Source: Nocardioides conyzicola
Lineage (GTDB): Bacteria > Actinomycetota > Actinomycetes > Propionibacteriales > Nocardioidaceae
Direction of reading: 5' to 3'
Length of the DNA: 64,000 bases
NCBI RefSeq assembly: GCF_039543825.1
Contig: NZ_BAABKM010000005.1
Location: forward strand, 248,001 to 312,000
The notes below the pieces were generated by a model that worked only from the letters and a program-made list of their open reading frames with translations, searched no databases and was not told the origin of the DNA. A program made the position numbers and the translations under genes. Shown here in pieces: positions 52,679 to 60,962 of the stretch. How positions within the stretch are numbered: position 1 is the first letter of the stretch; each line of letters begins with the position of its first letter.

Positions 52679-53293
52679 ATGCGAATCACGTCCGCGACAG
52701 TCGGCAAGGTCGCCATCACCGCCGCAACCCCAGTCGCGATGCTCGCTGCCGCAGCTCTGGTGTGGCAGTCGTCCTACGCCGCGTTCAGCGGCACGACCCG
52801 CAACTCGGGCAACGACTGGGCCACCGGCTCGGTGGCGCTGACCGACGACGACGCCGGCTCGGCGCGCTTCCAGGTGGCGAGCATGATCCCGGGAGACACC
52901 GAGACCAAGTGCATCACCGTCACCGCCAACGCCTCGACCGCCGGCGTGGTGAAGGCCTACTTGGTCAACGCCGTCCCTTCGTCCGCGGGGCTCGAGAAGT
53001 ACGTCAAGGTCACGGTCAGTGCTGGTAACGGCGGCTCCTTCGCCACCTGCACTGGCTTCACCCCGCTCGCGACCGGCAACCCGGTCGTCGCGAGCACCCC
53101 GCTGTCACAGCTCGCGCTGGCCAACAGCTACGCCAACGGCGTCGGCGGCTGGCCCGTCACGGCCGGGACGCAGTCGCGGACCTACCAGGTGACGTGGACC
53201 TTCGACACAACCGGGCTGACCCAGCCCCAGATCGACCAGCTCCAGGGCAGCCACACGGGCATCGACCTGCAGTGGGAGCTCGAGACCAGCTGA
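52679..53293 (+). CDS. TasA/CalY-like secreted protein with a SipW-type signal
   Basis: 204 residues. Signal peptide ends SSYA, cleavage likely after residue 34 before AFSG, followed by the motif AFSGTTRNSGNDWATGSVAL, the start of TasA/camelysin-like proteins processed by SipW signal peptidases. A beta-rich domain follows (DDDAGSARFQVASMIPGDTETKCITVTANAS). TasA relatives form biofilm fibres or act as surface proteins. Ribosome site AGAGGAG 6 nt before the ATG. The next gene (42 bp away) encodes the peptidase. Confidence 0.8.
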   Translation: MRITSATVGKVAITAATPVAMLAAAALVWQSSYAAFSGTTRNSGNDWATGSVALTDDDAGSARFQVASMIPGDTETKCITVTANASTAGVVKAYLVNAVPSSAGLEKYVKVTVSAGNGGSFATCTGFTPLATGNPVVASTPLSQLALANSYANGVGGWPVTAGTQSRTYQVTWTFDTTGLTQPQIDQLQGSHTGIDLQWELETS

Positions 53294-53335
53294 CGCAGCA
53301 CTACTCCGCTCCCCAACCGTCTGGAGGTACCGCAC

Positions 53336-55492
53336 ATGGCGATCGCTACCGTGTCCGGACCTCCCGGCGCTGCCGCCTGCGGCGGCGACGCTGGAGGAGA
53401 CCGGCCCGTCCTCCTCGCGAGGGCGCGGCTGGTCGCCCAGGTGCTGGGCCGGATCTACCGTTCGTTTCTGCTGACCCTGCTGGTCGCAGCCCTGCTGCCG
53501 ACCCTGTGGGGCTGGTCCAGCTTCGTCGTACGCAGTGGCTCGATGGAGCCGTCGATCTCAGTCGGCGACGTGGTCGTGGCAAAACCCTTCGCTTCCGGAT
53601 CGAAGGTCCCGGTCGGCCGGGTGGTGATCTTCCCGAACCCGGCGAAGCCCGACAGCGGCGAACTGCTCGTGCACCGGGTCGTCGAGAACCTCGGCGGCGG
53701 CAAGTACGCCACGGCCGGTGACGCCAACCCCAGCAATGACCCGACCCCGATCACCGACGAGGGCGTCGACTCGCGGGCCACGCTGCTAGTGCCGTTCGTC
53801 GGCCGCCCCTTCGTCTGGCTCGCGAATGGCAACATGGCGCCCCTCGTGCTGTGGAGCGGGATCACGGTCCTGGCGTTCGCGCTTGCCACGCAGCGCTTCG
53901 GACGGCGCCGCAACGGCGACGGACCGGGGGCCGGTCGCCCTGCCCCCGGACGTCGGCACCGCGGTTTCGCGCGCCGGCATCCCGCGGCCGCGGTGCCAGT
54001 CCTAGCCCTGCTGGTTGCTGGCGGGATCGGTCTCGCCGGCAGTCAGAGCGCCATGGCCGGGTTCACGGCCCGCACGATCTCACCCTCCAATACGTGGGCG
54101 GCGTCGGCATCGCTCGGCCACCGCGTCACGCTCGCAACCCCCGGCGCTGTCGTTCGCGGAGCGGTGCCGCTCACAGCCACCATGTCGAACACGAGCGTCG
54201 GCGACGGCTACACGGTGCGCATGGAGTATGCCCGAGCAGGGACGTCGACGTGGACCACCGCCTGCACCAAGTCCGCGTCTCCCTACTCCTGCGCCTGGGC
54301 GACCGACGGCCTCACCAACGACCGCTACGACCTGCGCGCCGTCGCGACCTCCAGCTCCAGGACGCTGACCTCGCCGGTCGTCACGGGCGTCCTCGTCGAC
54401 AACCTCGCCCCCAGCGTCACCATGCAGAACCCAGGCACCCCGCTGCGCGGCCGCGTGACGTTCGCCGCGACCGCCGCCGACGCTCACTCCGGCGTGGCGA
54501 GTGTCGTGTTGCAGTACGCGCTCGCGGGCTCGACCACCTGGCGGGACCTCGCCTCGGACACGAGTTCGCCGTACTCCTACGAGTTCGACACCACGACACT
54601 GGTGAACGGGACCTACTCGTTCCGCGCCATCGCCGCAGACGTTGCCGGCAACGCGACCATCTCAGTAGCGGTCACCAACCGCGTCGTCGACAACGTGGTG
54701 ACGTCGGTCGTGCTCAACGACCCGGGACCGGTCATCTCCGGGACCGTCACCCTGACCGCCTCCGCGGCCTCGACCGCAGGCGTCGCCTCGGTTCGGATCC
54801 AGGGCGCGCCGGCCGGCACCGCGAGCTGGGGTGACGTGTGCACCGACACCACCTCGCCGTACACCTGCGTGTACAACACCACGTTCGTTGCCGACGGCCT
54901 CTACGACCTGCGAGCCATCGTCACCGACGGCGCGGGCCGCACCACGACCTCGACCGTCGTCGCCAACCGCAGGGTCGACAACACCGCCCCGCGTGCCTCG
55001 GACGTACAGACGACCAACGGCGCCGTGGCCGGCAAGCTCGACACCGCAGACACGATGGCCTTCACCTACACCGAGCAGATGCGGCCTACGTCGATCAGTC
55101 CAGGCTGGGACGGGTCGTCGGTGGCAGTCAGCCTCAGGCTGCGCGACGGCAACAGTCTCGGCCTCGGCAGCACCGGGGACACCGTGGACATCCTGCGCGG
55201 CGGGTCGGCGGTCAACCTCGGATCGGTCAACCTCCGCGAGGACTACATCTCCACGTTCGGCACCGCCCAGTTCAACGCCACCATGACGGCCTCCACCGTC
55301 ACCGTCAACGGCGTGACCATGACGCGGGTGACGATCACGGTGGCGTCGCAGGCAAGCGGCACCACGACGCGGACCGTCACGAACTCCTCCACGATGAGCT
55401 GGACGCCGTCCGGCGTGGCCACCGACCTGGGCGGGCTCGGCACCAACACCACTACCGCCCTCGAGTCCGGGACGTTTGACCGCCAGTTCTGA
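53336..55492 (+). CDS. SipW-type signal peptidase fused to an Ig-like passenger
   Basis: 718 residues. TM1 about 43-60, then the ER/SipW-type catalytic domain: Ser69 in RSGSMEPS, His113 in LLVHRVVE replacing the usual Lys, and Asp129 in AGDANPSNDPTP. TM2 about 168-185. A third hydrophobic segment (218-241, VPVLALLVAGGIGLAG) ends AMA and is followed by GFTARTISPSNTWA, the same AxF(S/T)...N.WA pattern as the neighbouring TasA-like protein. Residues 265-555 hold three Ig-like repeats of about 95 residues (each with PG...G.V.LTA, SPY, YDLRA) and the last 150 a further beta-rich domain. The enzyme may cleave its own passenger. Ribosome site GGAGG before the ATG. Confidence 0.85.
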   Translation: MAIATVSGPPGAAACGGDAGGDRPVLLARARLVAQVLGRIYRSFLLTLLVAALLPTLWGWSSFVVRSGSMEPSISVGDVVVAKPFASGSKVPVGRVVIFPNPAKPDSGELLVHRVVENLGGGKYATAGDANPSNDPTPITDEGVDSRATLLVPFVGRPFVWLANGNMAPLVLWSGITVLAFALATQRFGRRRNGDGPGAGRPAPGRRHRGFARRHPAAAVPVLALLVAGGIGLAGSQSAMAGFTARTISPSNTWAASASLGHRVTLATPGAVVRGAVPLTATMSNTSVGDGYTVRMEYARAGTSTWTTACTKSASPYSCAWATDGLTNDRYDLRAVATSSSRTLTSPVVTGVLVDNLAPSVTMQNPGTPLRGRVTFAATAADAHSGVASVVLQYALAGSTTWRDLASDTSSPYSYEFDTTTLVNGTYSFRAIAADVAGNATISVAVTNRVVDNVVTSVVLNDPGPVISGTVTLTASAASTAGVASVRIQGAPAGTASWGDVCTDTTSPYTCVYNTTFVADGLYDLRAIVTDGAGRTTTSTVVANRRVDNTAPRASDVQTTNGAVAGKLDTADTMAFTYTEQMRPTSISPGWDGSSVAVSLRLRDGNSLGLGSTGDTVDILRGGSAVNLGSVNLREDYISTFGTAQFNATMTASTVTVNGVTMTRVTITVASQASGTTTRTVTNSSTMSWTPSGVATDLGGLGTNTTTALESGTFDRQF

Positions 55493-55627
55493 GGCGAGAG
55501 AAGGATCGCGTGCGGGGCGCCGGCGGGATCACCCGCGCGATGACCCGGGTGCGACTTTCCGCCGCCAATGCTCGCCGATGCCACGTCTACTCCGGCTTTC
55601 GTACCGCGGAGATTCTTGGCTACGCCA

Positions 55628-55978
55628 TCAGATCCCGAGGATCTCCAGCTTCGCCTGCACCAGGCTTCGAACCAGGTCATCCGGAAGGGGTTCGTCGATC
55701 GGGAAGTGGAGCGAACCGCTGGTGCGCTCGTACCCGTCCAGTCGGTCGCCAAGATGACTCAGCACCTCACCGCTGTGCGGCAGGTAGGCGAGATGGTGCT
55801 TGAAGGCCGCGAAGCCAGCGACCACCTTGCCCCCGACCCGGAACGCCGGCATGCCGTAGGAGATGCCTTCCTCGGCGTCAGGCACCACGGCCAGGATTGA
55901 TCGGCGGAGAGCCTCGAGGGTCCTTCGCTTCGGCTCCTCCACTCCTGCCAGGTAGGCATCCACCTCGGCCGCGGTCAT
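55628..55978 (-). CDS. DUF1801 / iron chaperone-like protein
   Basis: 116 residues. YdhG-type DUF1801 fold: TAAEVDAYLAGVEEPKRRTLEALRR, PDAEEGISYGMPAFRVGGKVVAGFAAFKHHLAYLP and FPIDEPLPDDLVRSLVQAKLEI. Often annotated as iron chaperone; function uncertain. ATG 55978 has GAGACT 7 nt upstream (leaderless). The frame runs on to 56002 but without a better start. Confidence 0.8.
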   Translation of the reverse strand: MTAAEVDAYLAGVEEPKRRTLEALRRSILAVVPDAEEGISYGMPAFRVGGKVVAGFAAFKHHLAYLPHSGEVLSHLGDRLDGYERTSGSLHFPIDEPLPDDLVRSLVQAKLEILGI

Positions 55979-56075
55979 GGCAGACAGTCTCCCCGATGTC
56001 ACGCTGAGAGCCTCTGCGGGCGTGTCTGTGCTGCGTACCTCTCATGTCCAGCGACGTGTGACTTTCCGCGGTCGG

Positions 56076-56546
56076 TCAGTCCCGAGCCGCCCGGTGAGCC
56101 CACTCGAGGGCGCTCTCGCGGGATCGCGCGCGGCCGCGGAGCGGGATGGTCGCCCGCGAGCGGTTCGGCGTACCGCGCTGGGTGGTCCGCTGGGCCCCGG
56201 CCACGACGTGCACGCGCTGCGTGAAGACCACGAAGCGAGTCTCCTCCTCAAGGCTCCCGGCCGGGGTCACGTCCACCGCGAGCCACAGGCCGTCCGGCTC
56301 GAAGCCGACGACGGCCTTCCCCGAGCCGGCGCGCTCCTTGCTCACGGCGGACGAGGTGACCTGGAGGTCGAACTCGACCGCTCGGGCGTGCGCACCGCGG
56401 GTCCTCCGCAGCAGCTGCATCGCCTCGACGAACGCCCGCTGCTCGGACGAGATGACGCCTGCCGGAATCCAAGGCGCCCGTGGGCCGGTGGCATCGATGC
56501 CGGGTCGGACCTTGTCCCCGTTGACCCAGACGTCTCCCCAGCTCAT
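56076..56546 (-). CDS. Hypothetical protein
   Basis: 156 residues from ATG 56546. Starts SWGDVWVNGDKVRPGIDATGPRAPW, has VEFDLQVTSSAVSKERAGSGKAVVGFEPDGLWLAVDV and an Arg-rich C-terminus. No recognised domain. GAGGAT lies 6 nt before the ATG (leaderless). Divergent from the second DUF222-HNH gene; the LexA-type box lies about 70 bp upstream and might affect both. Confidence 0.65.
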   Translation of the reverse strand: MSWGDVWVNGDKVRPGIDATGPRAPWIPAGVISSEQRAFVEAMQLLRRTRGAHARAVEFDLQVTSSAVSKERAGSGKAVVGFEPDGLWLAVDVTPAGSLEEETRFVVFTQRVHVVAGAQRTTQRGTPNRSRATIPLRGRARSRESALEWAHRAARD

Positions 56547-56588
56547 CCACGCATCCTCGCACCGGTCCCCGGTCCGGCGCCTCGCCCC

Positions 56589-56617
56589 TTGCGGGTGTCG
56601 GAGGACAGGTATATAAT
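56589..56617 (+). promoter_or_regulatory. Promoter of the second DUF222-HNH gene
   Basis: -35 TTGCGG (56589-56594) and consensus -10 TATAAT (56612-56617), 17 bp apart. The start ATG (56625) is 7 nt after the -10. Confidence 0.75.
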
Positions 56618-56632
56618 CGAACACATGTTCGA
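56617..56632. promoter_or_regulatory. LexA-type box over the start codon
   Basis: TCGAACACATGTTCGA, identical to the box at 18451-18466. It begins at the last base of the -10 and contains the start ATG (56625-56627), so bound LexA would block initiation. Confidence 0.8.
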
Positions 56633-57920
56633 CGTCCAGAAGCCGCTAGTCGCGTCCGCGGTGCAGGCGTTCGCGCGCGGGCTCGCCTCCCCCGATCGCG
56701 GCCTGGACGACGCGTCCCGGATCGACCTGATCCGCGAGCTCGAGACGCTCAAGTGTGCAGCGGAGGCTGCGCAGGCGGTGCTCAGCGCCGCCTTCGACGC
56801 CTCCCAGCGGGCGGCGCAGGCCTCGCAGGGCGTGCCCGCCGCGCGACAGGGTCGCGGCGTCGCCGCCCAGATCGCGCTCGCCCGCCGGGAGTCACCGCAC
56901 CGTGGGCAGCAGCACCTCGGGCTGGCCAAGGTCCTGACGACCGAGCTCCCCCACACGATGGCGGCGTTCCGCGCCGGGCGCGTGACCGAGTGGCGGGCGA
57001 CGCTGGTGGCTCGCGAGACCGCGTGCCTGAGCCGTGAGGACCGGATGACGGTCGACGCCGAGATCGCCGGCAACGCCCAGCGGTTCGAGGCGATGGGTGA
57101 CGGCGAGCTCGTCAGCGAGGCGCGCACGATCGCCTACCGGCTCGACCCCGAGTCCGTCGTACGACGCCGGAGCCGCGCCGAGAACGACCGCCGGGTGTCG
57201 CTGCGCCCCGCGCCCGACGTGATGAGCCAGCTCTCGGCCCTGCTGCCCGTGAAGGACGGTGTCGCCGTGTACGCCGTCCTCAGCCGCGAGGCAGATCGGC
57301 TGCGCGCGGCGGGCGACCACCGCGGCCGCGGGCAGATCATGGCCGACACCCTGGTACGGCGAGTCCTGTCGACCGCCCCCGCGACGGACACCAGGCCAGC
57401 AGTCATGATCAACCTGGTGGTCAGCGACCGGGTCCTGCTCGGAGGCGGCGACGATCCGGCGTACGTGGAGGGCTACGGCCCGATCCCCGCAGACCTTGCA
57501 CGCCAGCTGGCCGGGACGACCCGGGCCTGGGTGCGGCGCCTCTACGCCACCCCCGAGACCGGCCGACTGGTCGCGATGGACTCGACGAGCCGGTTGATGC
57601 CCGCACAGCTCGCCCGGATGATCCGACTCCGTGACCAGCGGTGCCGCACCCGTTGGTGCGACGCCCCGGTCAGGCACTCGGACCATGTCACCGCCGTCGC
57701 AGAAGGCGGACCCACGAACGAACCCAACGGCCAGGGTCTGTGCGAAGCCTGCAACCACGCCAAGCAGGCGTCGGGATGGCGAGCGAGACCGAGCCCCGGT
57801 GCTCGACATGCGGTCGAGACGACCACGCCGACCGGGCACACCTACACCTCGATGGCGCCTGCGCTGGTCCGGACGCGCTTCATCGAAAGTGGCCCCGGAC
57901 TCTGGACCCTCGTCGCCTGA
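56625..57920 (+). CDS. DUF222 and HNH endonuclease-domain protein, copy 2
   Basis: 431 residues. DUF222 region (about 25-330; PAARQGRGVAAQIALARRESP, EWRATLVARETACLSREDR) and HNH module CRTRWCDAPVRHSDH, GGPTNEPNGQGLC, CNHAKQ, all ligands present. Paralogue of 18478-19761 with shared blocks (APD.M..LSALL, GYGPIPADL, RLYATP) but many differences, so an old duplication. LexA-type box overlaps its start. Confidence 0.88.
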   Translation: MFDVQKPLVASAVQAFARGLASPDRGLDDASRIDLIRELETLKCAAEAAQAVLSAAFDASQRAAQASQGVPAARQGRGVAAQIALARRESPHRGQQHLGLAKVLTTELPHTMAAFRAGRVTEWRATLVARETACLSREDRMTVDAEIAGNAQRFEAMGDGELVSEARTIAYRLDPESVVRRRSRAENDRRVSLRPAPDVMSQLSALLPVKDGVAVYAVLSREADRLRAAGDHRGRGQIMADTLVRRVLSTAPATDTRPAVMINLVVSDRVLLGGGDDPAYVEGYGPIPADLARQLAGTTRAWVRRLYATPETGRLVAMDSTSRLMPAQLARMIRLRDQRCRTRWCDAPVRHSDHVTAVAEGGPTNEPNGQGLCEACNHAKQASGWRARPSPGARHAVETTTPTGHTYTSMAPALVRTRFIESGPGLWTLVA

Positions 57921-57941
57921 CGATGCGGCGACGTCGACGCG

Positions 57942-58280
57942 CTACCGCTTGCCGCGACCGAACATCCGGCCGATCCGGTCGCCCACCGACCGCGGCGGCT
58001 TGATCTGGACCAGGGACGACCCGTCCGGCTCCGGCAGGTTCGCCGCCTGCTCCGCCGAGAGCGTCGTGAGCACGTGGCTGGTCCAGATCGAGTCGATCTG
58101 AGGAGCGTCCACGAACCGGGTGCCATCGGCCGTCTCGACGACGATGCCGTCGAACACCGAGACCAGTTCGTCCACCAGCACGGACCGGACCGTGGCGAAC
58201 GGGTGCCCGTCGCTCGTCTGCACGGGCGTGCCCGGCTGGAGCGCGGTGTACGCGATCGGGTGGTCAGCTGCGTCCGCCAT
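57942..58280 (-). CDS. Hypothetical PRC-barrel-like protein
   Basis: 112 residues. Starts ADAADHPIAYTALQPGTPVQTSDGHPFATVRSVLVDE, then FDGIVVETADGTRFVDAPQIDSIWTSHVL, resembling a PRC-barrel beta-fold, with a basic C-terminus (RIGRMFGRGKR). ATG 58280 has TACGCT 7 nt upstream (leaderless). Convergent with the DUF222-HNH gene. Confidence 0.65.
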   Translation of the reverse strand: MADAADHPIAYTALQPGTPVQTSDGHPFATVRSVLVDELVSVFDGIVVETADGTRFVDAPQIDSIWTSHVLTTLSAEQAANLPEPDGSSLVQIKPPRSVGDRIGRMFGRGKR

Positions 58281-58350
58281 GCTGGCAAGCGTACGGCGCG
58301 GGCCTGGTGTCGCCCGGCGGGATGTCGGTGCCGTGACATAGATTGAGCAG

Positions 58351-58365
58351 GTGAGCGAACGATGA
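58351..58365 (+). CDS. Possible four-codon leader ORF
   Basis: GTG AGC GAA CGA TGA codes VSER. TAGATT (58339-58344) lies 6 nt before the GTG, and the TGA overlaps the ATG (58362) of the next gene by 4 bp, so a ribosome finishing this mini-ORF could reinitiate there. Confidence 0.4.
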   Translation: MSER

Positions 58366-58613
58366 GCAAGACCGACGAGCTGCGCGCGATGCGCGAGGCG
58401 AAGTACGCACGAGCAGCCGCCGCCCAGAGCGGCCAGGCGCCGGCCCAGCCGAAGGCAGAGCCCAAGGCAGCGGCCAAGACCGCGAAGGCGGCGCCGGTGG
58501 CACCCCCGGAGGCCGCCACGCAGACCGACGGCCTGTGCGGCCACCGGTCGATGAACGGGCGCAGCTGCACCCGCGAGGCCGGCCACGCGGCCAAGAGCCA
58601 CCGCTACTCCTGA
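58362..58613 (+). CDS. Small Ala/Lys-rich protein with a C-terminal Cys/His motif
   Basis: 83 residues. N-terminal helix (KTDELRAMREAKYARAAAAQ), Pro/Ala/Lys linker, and C-terminal CGHRSMNGRSCTREAGHAAKSHRYS with C-H-C-H spacing suggesting a zinc knuckle. No signal. Family unknown, but the conserved-looking Cys/His end argues for a real gene. No Shine-Dalgarno; probably translated after a coupled four-codon leader. Confidence 0.65.
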   Translation: MSKTDELRAMREAKYARAAAAQSGQAPAQPKAEPKAAAKTAKAAPVAPPEAATQTDGLCGHRSMNGRSCTREAGHAAKSHRYS

Positions 58614-58616
58614 CGC

Positions 58617-59048
58617 CTACTCCTGGCCGACGACGAGCCGCAGGATCCGGTCGAGCTCGGCGCGGTCGGTGTCGCTGAGCACGGACAGTCGCTGCTCCGT
58701 CGCCGTACGACGCGCCTCGTCGAGCTTGGCCCGCAGCGCCGTCCCCGCGTCGGTCGGCACGACGCTGGTCGCCCGCCGATCGGCGGGATCGGGCTGCCGG
58801 GCCACGAGCGAGCGCTCCTCGAGGGCGTCGACGACCTCGGTCGCCGACCGGGGCGCGATGCGCAGCCGCTCGGCCAGCACCGAGAGCCGCACCGGCTCCA
58901 GCTCGGCCACGACCCGGAGCGCCCGCGCCTGGCTCGGGGTGACGTCGTACTCCGCCATCACCTCACCGAAGGACCGGCGCATCGAGCGCGCGGCCATCAT
59001 CAGCAGGTCGCTGGTCGACTCGTCGCCGGTGGTGTCGTGGTGATGCAC
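58617..59048 (-). CDS. MarR-family regulator of the ABC transporter
   Basis: 143 residues. Winged helix: VTPSQARALRVVAELEPVRLSVLAERLRIAPRSATEVVDALEERSLVARQPDPADRRATSVVPT. Divergent from the ABC exporter gene with 87 bp between starts, and a perfect inverted repeat lies there. GTG start with TAGGAT 6 nt upstream (leaderless). Likely represses both genes and releases on ligand binding. Confidence 0.87.
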   Translation of the reverse strand: MHHHDTTGDESTSDLLMMAARSMRRSFGEVMAEYDVTPSQARALRVVAELEPVRLSVLAERLRIAPRSATEVVDALEERSLVARQPDPADRRATSVVPTDAGTALRAKLDEARRTATEQRLSVLSDTDRAELDRILRLVVGQE

Positions 59049-59083
59049 GGGAACATCCTAGCCAATGCGCGCGTTCCCTCATC

Positions 59084-59098
59084 GTGAGGTAACCTCAC
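59084..59098. promoter_or_regulatory. Palindromic operator between MarR and ABC genes
   Basis: GTGAGGTAACCTCAC: 7-bp perfect arms around one central base. Lies 36 bp upstream of the MarR start and 38 bp upstream of the ABC start, the expected site for MarR control of both. Confidence 0.7.
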
Positions 59099-59135
59099 CA
59101 TATGACCTTCCCCCATCCGTGAGAGAGGTGAGCGC

Positions 59136-60962
59136 ATGGCGGAGCCCATGAGCCGCGGCCGCGGAGGCCGCCCCGGATCGATCAGTCCCGAGTCGCGACA
59201 GGCCGACAAGGCCCAGCTCGCCGACGCCCCCGTCTCGCTGCGCCGCATCGGCCGGCTGTTCTCGGCGCACCGCGCCCGCCTGGCCTTCGTCGTGGTCCTG
59301 ATCGTGGCCAGCTCGCTGATCGCGCTGGCCCAGCCCTTCCTGATCAAGCGCGTCATCGACGTCGCGATCCCCCAGCAGGACGTCTCCCTGCTGCTGACCT
59401 GCGTCCTGCTCATGGTGGGCATCGCCGTCGCGACCTCCGCGATCGGCGTCGTCCAGACCTGGCAGTCGACCACCGTCGGCCAGCGCGTGATGCACCGCCT
59501 GCGCTCCGACCTCTTCGGCCACCTGCAGCGCCAGTCGATCGGCTTCTTCACCCGCACCCGTGGCGGCGAGATCCAGTCGCGGGTCGTCAACGACATCGGC
59601 AGCATGCAGTCGGTCGTCACCTCGACGGCCACCTCGATCGCGTCCAACCTGACCACCGTCGTCGGCACCCTCGTCGCGATGCTGCTGCTCAGCTGGCAGC
59701 TCGCCCTGGTCACGCTCGTCGTCCTGCCGCCGGCGGTCGTCCTCACGCGCCAGGTGGCGCGGATGCGGTACGCCGTGACCGCGGCCCGTCAGCGCAAGCT
59801 CGCCGACCTGCACGTGCAGGTCGAGGAGGGCCTGTCCGTCAGCGGCATCCAGCTCACCAAGACCCTCGGCGCCGCGCCCACCCTCGCGCGCCGCTTCGAG
59901 CAGACCTCGGCCGAGCTCGTCGACCTCGAGGTCCGCTCCCAGCTGGCCGGCCGCTGGCGGATGGCGACCATGAACATCGTGTTCGCCGCCGTCCCTGCGA
60001 CCCTCTACCTCGCTGCCGGCCTGCCCGCGACCTCGGGCGGGATGACGATCGGCACCCTGGTCGCGTTCGTCGCCCTCCAGGGCGCGCTCTTCCGCCCGCT
60101 GATGGGGCTGCTCGGCGTGCAGGCCGACGTGACCGCATCGCTCGCGCTCTTCAGCCGGATCTTCGAGTACCAGGACCTCCCCGTCGAGATCGACGACCCG
60201 GCCGACCCGGTCCGGCTCGGCCGCGTCCACGGCGAGGTCCGCTTCGACCACGTCGGCTTCGGGTACGGCGACGCGCCGGTCCTCCACGACATCCACCTGA
60301 CCGTGCCGGCCGGCGGCTCCCTCGCCCTGGTGGGCGAGACCGGCAGCGGCAAGACGACGCTGGCCTCCCTGGTCGCCCGGCTGCACGACCCGACCACGGG
60401 CGCGGTCCGCATCGACGGGGTCGACGTCCGCGACCTCACGCTCGACGACCTCGCCGCCACCGTCGGCGTCGTGACGCAGGAGACCTACCTGCTGCACGCG
60501 TCGGTGCGCGACAACCTGCTGCACGCGAGGCCGGACGCCACCGACGCCGAGATCGAGGCCGCCTGCCGGGCTGCCCGCATCCACGACGTCGTCACGGCAC
60601 TCCCCGACGGCTACGACACGATGGTCGGCTCGCGTGGCCACCGGTTCTCCGGCGGCGAGAAGCAGCGGCTGGCGATCGCCCGGACGCTCCTGCGCAACCC
60701 GCGGATCCTGGTGCTCGACGAGGCCACCAGCGCGCTCGACAACGAGACGGAGCGCGAGGTGCAGGCGGCGCTCGACGAGCTGGCCGAGGGACGGACGACG
60801 ATCACCATCGCCCACCGGCTCTCGACCGTGCGCAACGCCGACCAGATCGCGGTCCTCGCACACGGCCAGGTGGTCGAGCACGGCACCCACGAGGAGCTGC
60901 TGCTGCGTGGCGGCCGCTACGCCGACCTGGTGCGCAGCGGGCTCTCGACCGTCGCGGCCTGA
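59136..60962 (+). CDS. ABC exporter, fused membrane and ATPase domains
   Basis: 608 residues. Six transmembrane helices (about 45-345) and a nucleotide-binding domain: Walker A GETGSGKTT, Q-loop VVTQETYLL, signature FSGGEKQRLAIARTL, Walker B ILVLDEATSALD, H-loop IAHRLS. Half-transporter of the multidrug or lipid exporter type working as a homodimer. Ribosome site GAGAGG 7 nt before the ATG. Probably controlled by the divergent MarR gene. Last 46 bp overlap the convergent epimerase gene. Confidence 0.9.
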   Translation: MAEPMSRGRGGRPGSISPESRQADKAQLADAPVSLRRIGRLFSAHRARLAFVVVLIVASSLIALAQPFLIKRVIDVAIPQQDVSLLLTCVLLMVGIAVATSAIGVVQTWQSTTVGQRVMHRLRSDLFGHLQRQSIGFFTRTRGGEIQSRVVNDIGSMQSVVTSTATSIASNLTTVVGTLVAMLLLSWQLALVTLVVLPPAVVLTRQVARMRYAVTAARQRKLADLHVQVEEGLSVSGIQLTKTLGAAPTLARRFEQTSAELVDLEVRSQLAGRWRMATMNIVFAAVPATLYLAAGLPATSGGMTIGTLVAFVALQGALFRPLMGLLGVQADVTASLALFSRIFEYQDLPVEIDDPADPVRLGRVHGEVRFDHVGFGYGDAPVLHDIHLTVPAGGSLALVGETGSGKTTLASLVARLHDPTTGAVRIDGVDVRDLTLDDLAATVGVVTQETYLLHASVRDNLLHARPDATDAEIEAACRAARIHDVVTALPDGYDTMVGSRGHRFSGGEKQRLAIARTLLRNPRILVLDEATSALDNETEREVQAALDELAEGRTTITIAHRLSTVRNADQIAVLAHGQVVEHGTHEELLLRGGRYADLVRSGLSTVAA

